DNA from: an uncultured Prevotellaceae bacterium
Lineage (GTDB): Bacteria > Bacteroidota > Bacteroidia > Bacteroidales > Bacteroidaceae
NCBI GenBank assembly: GCA_937900485.1
Contig: CALCEL010000031.1
Span: 1-47,675, forward strand
DNA: 47,675 nt
Direction: 5' to 3'
How positions within the stretch are numbered: position 1 is the first letter of the stretch; every line of letters starts with the position of its first letter. Positions 43,487 through 47,675 of the stretch are shown piece by piece. The position numbers and the translations under genes were made by a program. The notes beneath the pieces were generated by a model. The model saw only the letters and a program-made list of their open reading frames with translations, was not told the origin of the DNA and did not search any database.

Positions 43487-46171
43487 TTAGAATTTAAGTG
43501 ATACATTGAGGAACGCGTTGATACTGTTCGCATAGTAGTAATGTGAGTTCTTTGAGAAGATGTAGTCGTATGAGCGGTCCGCTCTGTTATCCTCATATCC
43601 TCCAGTCTTCAGGTTTGTGTTGTTAGTGATGTTCTGAACCTGGAGGTTCACGCTCAGGCGTTTTCCGCCCTGCAGGTTAATGCTCTTGCCTATTGATGCG
43701 TCGAGCATGAATCCGCCCTTGAACTTCTCCTGCTTAGGTGAGTATCCGTCGAGCACTTCACCCGTAGTGGCGTCATAAACATACGCCGCGTGTCCGGCCT
43801 CAGCCTGTGCCTTGGCGTAGTCCCATGCGGTAGTGTAATTGCCTGTGTTCACGTTTATGTCCTGTATATTGCTTGCGTAACCAGTCACTCCACCTTCCGT
43901 TGAGTTGCTCAGACGGAGATATTTTGATGCGCCGACATACACTCGGTCATAGTAGTTGAGGTTTGCGTCGAAGTACCATCCGTTGATGTTATAAGAGAGT
44001 CCGATTGTCGCTGCCGTGAGTGGTGTTGAGTCAATCTTGACGTTTTTCATGAACACGAGAAGAGGGTTGTTGCCGCCAGTCACCTTGTTCGGGAAGGCGT
44101 TGATTGTAGCCACGGTTTCAGCGCTTGAGCCTTCGTAAGAGAGCTCAGCGTTAGGGTTGTTCACGTATTTTGCGTCGGAGATGGTACCGAGCATGTTAAG
44201 TTTGAGGTTTCTTGCCAGTTTGATGGTTACGGCAGCCTCGATACCTTTGTTCACCTGTTTGATGCCTGTCATTGTGAGGTAAGTAAGGTAAGACGCATCG
44301 TCGTTATAGAAAGCCGTCTGCTGAGTCTTGTCGAAGAACTTAGTGTAGTAACCGCTGACCTTACCGCTTACAGGTCCGAAGTACCACTGGTATCCAGCCT
44401 CGAGGTTGTAGTACCACTCGTTCTTCAATCCAGTGACGAAATTGTTCTGGATACGTGGAGCGGCGAAAGAGTTATAAGTGAGCGGCGCCTGGCTCTCTAT
44501 GCTACCTCCCACGTACAGGCGTGAAGTGGCAATCTTCTGATCGAGGAGCAGCTTGCCGCCTCCGCCGAGGAACTTAGCCACGCCGCTTCTACCTTTTGAG
44601 TACTCTGCCGCGCGTCCGTTGCGCATGAGACCCTCTCGTTCCATCCATGTACCCTCGATGTCTGCACCGTAGCGTACTGTAAGGTTGCGGACCTTCCACT
44701 CGTTCTGAGCGAATCCGTTGACCTTTGTCACATATAAATTATAGTTGTATCCGAACTTGTCTCCTACGCTTATTGAACGGTCCGGGTTGTCGAGGTCGTT
44801 CTGATACTCGTTACTCTTTGAACCGTATTTGTTAAGTGAGTAGTTGTCGTAGTCATAGAACACGTTTGCTCCGAGCAGGTCAGCCATAGTCTTGTAGTGC
44901 ATACCTTTGGTCGAGTTGACGTTGACTCCCATGGTGTAAGTGCTGAACGGGTTGAATCGTCCGTTGAGCGTAGAGCTGAGGTTGAACGCCAGCTGGTTAT
45001 TGTGACGTTTCTCAAGGTAGTACAACGCACTCTTGCCTGTTGCGTTGTTTGCCTCGTTCTGTGCATACATCAGATCCCATCTCACCTGTCTGTTGGCTGC
45101 GCATCCGGTCCAAGAGTCATACAGAGACTGCCACTGAGCGAGTACGCCAGGGTTTTCTCCGAGCCAGTCCTCGTTGTTATAGTCGTCTGAGTATACGTTG
45201 AACACAGAAGACGGCATGTTCTTGTAATAGTCCGGACGAGGGTTGTATGCGTTGTTGTATGATAATGCCGTTGACGCATAGTTGGACCATGTGACAGACG
45301 CTGAGGTTGAAAGCTTAGTGTCCTCCTTGATGTTCCAGTCCCAAGTGGCGAGGAAAGAAGGAGAGAACTCTGTCACGACCCTGCTGTTACGCTTCTTGCC
45401 GTTGTAGTAGCCCCAGTAAGGATTGTAGTAATGGCTGTTGGCGAGAGCGTACGCCTCCTCGGTGGCAGCACCTTGCTGACCTCTCTCGGTCGGCGCTCCC
45501 CAGATGTTGAAAGCGATGGAGTGTTTGTCATTAATCACCTTCTCTGCTCCCAGCATGAAAGAGAAGGAATTGTAGAATGTACCCTCTATGACGCCCTCTG
45601 ACGCATATCTGTATGCCAGGCTACCCATGAACGCCCATCCGTTGCTCAGCAGTCCGCTGGCGTATGTGTAGTTGGCGCGTACCTTATAGTTTCTGTTTGT
45701 TCCGGCGAGTCCCACTTTGTTGCCTGCCGCATAATGGCTGGCGTGAATGTCTATGTTCGTCGCACCTCCGAGTGGGGAGTAGGAGAACTGGTTCTGGTCC
45801 AGGCTTGACGCTCCTGTTTTGTTGCGTGTAGCGTCATTCAGACCGCCTGTTATGCCGGAGAAGCTGAAACGTCCGTTCTCCACGTTGTTGAACTTGACAC
45901 CATTTATGTAGTTGCCCACATAGGCGTTGTCAAGCGCGCGGTACTTGAAGCGCATGGCCGACCATTTGTAACCTGTCTCACTGAGGTAGGGGTCTTTGCT
46001 GCTCTGAACGGTGGTTATGGTACTGGCAGCCTCTGCGTCTTCATCAATTTGACCCTCTGTGAGGGAGAAATCGAAATCATCCACATCGACAGAGTCCACT
46101 CTGGCGTTTTGAGCGTATGCCCCCGATGTCAGACATAAAGCCGCGGCAATAAGTTTCACACCTTTGCTCAT
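43487..46171 (-). CDS. TonB-dependent outer membrane receptor
   Basis: An 894-residue outer membrane transporter. Signal KLIAAALCLTSGAYAQ. After an acidic stretch (DVDDFDFSLTEGQIDEDAEA) comes a plug (~50-190: FKYRALDNAYVGNYINGVKFNNVE, GGATNIDIHAS), then a long series of barrel strands with aromatic girdles and a final NAFLNVSLKF ending in Phe, as required for barrel assembly. The carboxypeptidase-like N-terminal extension usual for SusC is missing and no clear TonB box is seen. It heads the run of DUF5689, OB lipoprotein and nucleases and faces the third nuclease gene. Its cargo may be nucleic-acid fragments, nucleosides or bound metal. Confidence 0.88.
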   Translation of the reverse strand: MSKGVKLIAAALCLTSGAYAQNARVDSVDVDDFDFSLTEGQIDEDAEAASTITTVQSSKDPYLSETGYKWSAMRFKYRALDNAYVGNYINGVKFNNVENGRFSFSGITGGLNDATRNKTGASSLDQNQFSYSPLGGATNIDIHASHYAAGNKVGLAGTNRNYKVRANYTYASGLLSNGWAFMGSLAYRYASEGVIEGTFYNSFSFMLGAEKVINDKHSIAFNIWGAPTERGQQGAATEEAYALANSHYYNPYWGYYNGKKRNSRVVTEFSPSFLATWDWNIKEDTKLSTSASVTWSNYASTALSYNNAYNPRPDYYKNMPSSVFNVYSDDYNNEDWLGENPGVLAQWQSLYDSWTGCAANRQVRWDLMYAQNEANNATGKSALYYLEKRHNNQLAFNLSSTLNGRFNPFSTYTMGVNVNSTKGMHYKTMADLLGANVFYDYDNYSLNKYGSKSNEYQNDLDNPDRSISVGDKFGYNYNLYVTKVNGFAQNEWKVRNLTVRYGADIEGTWMEREGLMRNGRAAEYSKGRSGVAKFLGGGGKLLLDQKIATSRLYVGGSIESQAPLTYNSFAAPRIQNNFVTGLKNEWYYNLEAGYQWYFGPVSGKVSGYYTKFFDKTQQTAFYNDDASYLTYLTMTGIKQVNKGIEAAVTIKLARNLKLNMLGTISDAKYVNNPNAELSYEGSSAETVATINAFPNKVTGGNNPLLVFMKNVKIDSTPLTAATIGLSYNINGWYFDANLNYYDRVYVGASKYLRLSNSTEGGVTGYASNIQDINVNTGNYTTAWDYAKAQAEAGHAAYVYDATTGEVLDGYSPKQEKFKGGFMLDASIGKSINLQGGKRLSVNLQVQNITNNTNLKTGGYEDNRADRSYDYIFSKNSHYYYANSINAFLNVSLKF

Positions 46172-46240
46172 AAATTTTTGTTTTTGTTTTTTAATAATTC
46201 CTCTTTTTCTTTAGCTGTTTTTGTTTACAATAGCGAACTG

Positions 46241-46248
46241 CAAAATTA
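46241..46248 (-). promoter_or_regulatory. Promoter core of the receptor-nuclease run
   Basis: On the minus strand this reads TAATTTTG followed by C, 69 nt before the receptor start. It shares the AT-rich intergenic region 46172-46444 with a plus-strand promoter. Confidence 0.5.
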
Positions 46249-46336
46249 GACAAATTCGCATTGTGTCTTTTGTTTTTTTTGATTTTTTTTCAAATTAAAG
46301 TGAATGTTGCTTAATTTATAAAAAAAAAGAGTGATA

Positions 46337-46371
46337 TTTGTCTGCTCAAATGCAGCATTTTTTTATGTTTG
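46337..46371 (+). promoter_or_regulatory. Promoter of the EEP nuclease gene
   Basis: TTTG (46337-46340), a 23-nt spacer and TATGTTTG (46364-46371). The spacer is slightly long. It lies 73 nt before the ATG. Confidence 0.45.
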
Positions 46372-46444
46372 TCGTATAAGCAACTTTTGAAAAGGCGATG
46401 CAGAAATGTAAGCCTCACTATGATATAATGTGAAAAATGAGACT

Positions 46445-47515
46445 ATGAGAGGAATTGTTTTTGTTTCAACGGCGCTCGCCGCGATATTGACATTCACGTC
46501 GGGACGTCCGAAGACGGAAGCGGTGGTGGAGCGGCAGACCATATATGTGGGTGTGGCGTTCTACAATCAAGAAAACTTCTTTGACACCATCCATGATGAG
46601 GGAAAGAACGATTATGACTTCTTGCCTGGCGGTAGTTATCACTGGGGCAGCAAGCAGTACAAGGGTAAGCTGGCTAACATGTCAAGGGTGCTCAGTGAGT
46701 TGTGTACTGAGAGAGTGAAGGGTGGAGCGGCCTTTATCGGATTGTCAGAGATTGAGAACCGACGTGTCATGGAGGACTTGGTGGCGCAGCCAAGCATCGC
46801 ATCAAAAGGCATGAGGTTTATTCATTTCGAGGGTGATGATAAGCGAGGTATTGACGTGGCTTGTCTTTATAACCCTAAAATGTTTCATCCTGACTTTGAG
46901 AAGACACGACTTATATCTGTCACTGAGGAGTACCAGAAATTCAGTGGCGGCTATATCACGCGTGGCGTGTTGTATGTTGAGGGCAGTCTGCTCGGAGAGA
47001 AGTTCGTTTTCCTCGTAAATCACTGGCCTTCAAGAGGTGCGGCAAGCAGCAGCCGTGAGTTCATGGGACGTAAAGTGCGTGAGATAAAGGACTCCGTACT
47101 GGCGGCAAGTCCAAAGACGAAGGTTGTCATCATGGGTGACCTCAACGACGATCCGGATAATAAGTCTGTGACTGAGGCGTTGGGCGCTAAGTCAAATGTA
47201 AAGAAGGTGAACAAAGTCAGCGACCTTTACAATCCTTGGTACGAGACATTACGTAAGAAGGGACAGGGAACATTGCTCTGGGACGGTATGTGGAATCTCT
47301 TCGACCAGATTATAATTTCGGAGAATCTTCTGGGAAAAGACAGGTCGTCATTCAAGTTCTTCAAGAACGAGATTTATATGCCGGACTATATCATTTCAAA
47401 GTCTGGAAAGACAAAAGGAGGACCGTTGAGAACTACGGCGAGCGGTGTTTGGCAGAATGGATTCTCTGATCATTTCCCGACACAGATATATTTCGCAAAG
47501 GAGATTGTGAAGTGA
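46445..47515 (+). CDS. Secreted endonuclease/exonuclease/phosphatase family protein
   Basis: A 356-residue exported metal-dependent hydrolase; ATG at 46445 opens MRGIVFVSTALAAILTFTSG. A GTG at 46430 would add five residues. The DNase I-like fold is marked by VGVAFYNQENFFDTIHDE, GLSEIENRRVMEDL (metal-binding Glu), VFLVNHWPSRG, VIMGDLNDDPDN (Asp, Asn) and FSDHFPTQIYF (catalytic His). Such Bacteroidetes enzymes act as extracellular nucleases or phosphodiesterases. It is divergent from the receptor run, sharing its intergenic region, which suggests joint control. Followed by a terminator. Confidence 0.9.
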   Translation: MRGIVFVSTALAAILTFTSGRPKTEAVVERQTIYVGVAFYNQENFFDTIHDEGKNDYDFLPGGSYHWGSKQYKGKLANMSRVLSELCTERVKGGAAFIGLSEIENRRVMEDLVAQPSIASKGMRFIHFEGDDKRGIDVACLYNPKMFHPDFEKTRLISVTEEYQKFSGGYITRGVLYVEGSLLGEKFVFLVNHWPSRGAASSSREFMGRKVREIKDSVLAASPKTKVVIMGDLNDDPDNKSVTEALGAKSNVKKVNKVSDLYNPWYETLRKKGQGTLLWDGMWNLFDQIIISENLLGKDRSSFKFFKNEIYMPDYIISKSGKTKGGPLRTTASGVWQNGFSDHFPTQIYFAKEIVK

Positions 47516-47543
47516 CAATGACGTTGTGACACTATGAGATAGT

Positions 47544-47575
47544 GCGGTGGGAGTTAATTCTCTTACCGCTTTTTT
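47544..47575 (+). terminator. Rho-independent terminator after the EEP nuclease
   Basis: GCGGTGGGAG, loop TTAATT, CTCTTACCGC (10 bp, two G-T pairs), then TTTTTT. Confidence 0.8.
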
Positions 47576-47622
47576 GTGCGTCTAGTGTTACCATATTTCC
47601 TATCTGCACCGTCAAATTTCAC

Positions 47623-47673
47623 TGTTCAAAACTCCTCTTTTTTCGTTGACACGTGTCAGCGAAAAAATGACTT
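47623..47673 (-). repeat. Dispersed 51-nt repeat, copy 2 (inverted)
   Basis: Its reverse complement aligns without gaps to 36205-36255. Here the centre is a full palindrome, TTTTTTCGTTGACAC (47638-47652) with GTGTCAGCGAAAAAA (47653-47667). It reaches to within two bases of the window edge, so the element may continue. Confidence 0.75.
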
Positions 47674-47675
47674 TC

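Noticed and set aside
43487..46171. Classical SusC/SusD polysaccharide locus
   Set aside because: No SusD homologue and no glycosidase in this run; nucleases take their place.

Overview
The window looks like a chromosome segment of an anaerobic Bacteroidales bacterium, most likely Prevotellaceae or Muribaculaceae. Three things point there: repeated promoter cores of the TAnnTTTG type, type IX secretion features (PorQ, a type B sorting domain, short C-terminal sorting-like tails), and Bacteroidetes-specific families (DUF5689, DUF1573, LysM plus binding-protein fusions, SusC-like receptors). Genus cannot be fixed from the sequence alone. No tRNA, rRNA, CRISPR array or intact mobile element was found.

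Left edge (1-1000): an AT-rich scar with a headless kinase-like fragment, a frameshifted GG-leader peptide gene of the Bacteroidales natural-product-precursor type, and the end of a transposase with its insertion sequence terminus. 998-10080: on the minus strand, a type B sorting-domain protein followed by uvrA copy 1; on the plus strand, a LysM protein, an outer membrane barrel, a cardiolipin synthase-like enzyme and a family 10-like glycosyl hydrolase. 10081-13325: a degraded gene, a secreted S41-type peptidase behind a repeat-rich promoter, and a HAD phosphatase. 13326-20232: a patatin fused to a barrel, facing a minus-strand run DUF1573-meaB-porQ-cmk-ispH.

20389-27034: a complete thiamine operon (TPP riboswitch, thiS-thiE-thiG-thiC-thiF-thiH-second thiE-thiD) with mostly overlapping genes. 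It uses the oxygen-sensitive ThiH route, which suits an anaerobe. 27035-35745: a DUF4424/YARHG-like secreted protein, a second full-length uvrA, then a plus-strand group of aldo/keto reductase, family 2 beta-galactosidase and SGNH hydrolase. 35746-36422: a gene-free stretch dense in inverted and direct repeats, including a 51-nt element that recurs inverted at the right edge.

36423-47515 is the most striking part. One minus-strand run encodes a TonB-dependent receptor, a DUF5689 lipoprotein, a lipoprotein with two OB-like modules, a NUC1-type nuclease lipoprotein, a secreted OB-module protein and a secreted endonuclease I. A third secreted nuclease (endonuclease/exonuclease/phosphatase family) is divergently transcribed from the same intergenic region. 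I read this as an extracellular nucleic-acid capture, digestion and uptake locus built like a polysaccharide utilization locus, but with nucleases in place of glycosidases and no SusD. That reading is inference from gene content.
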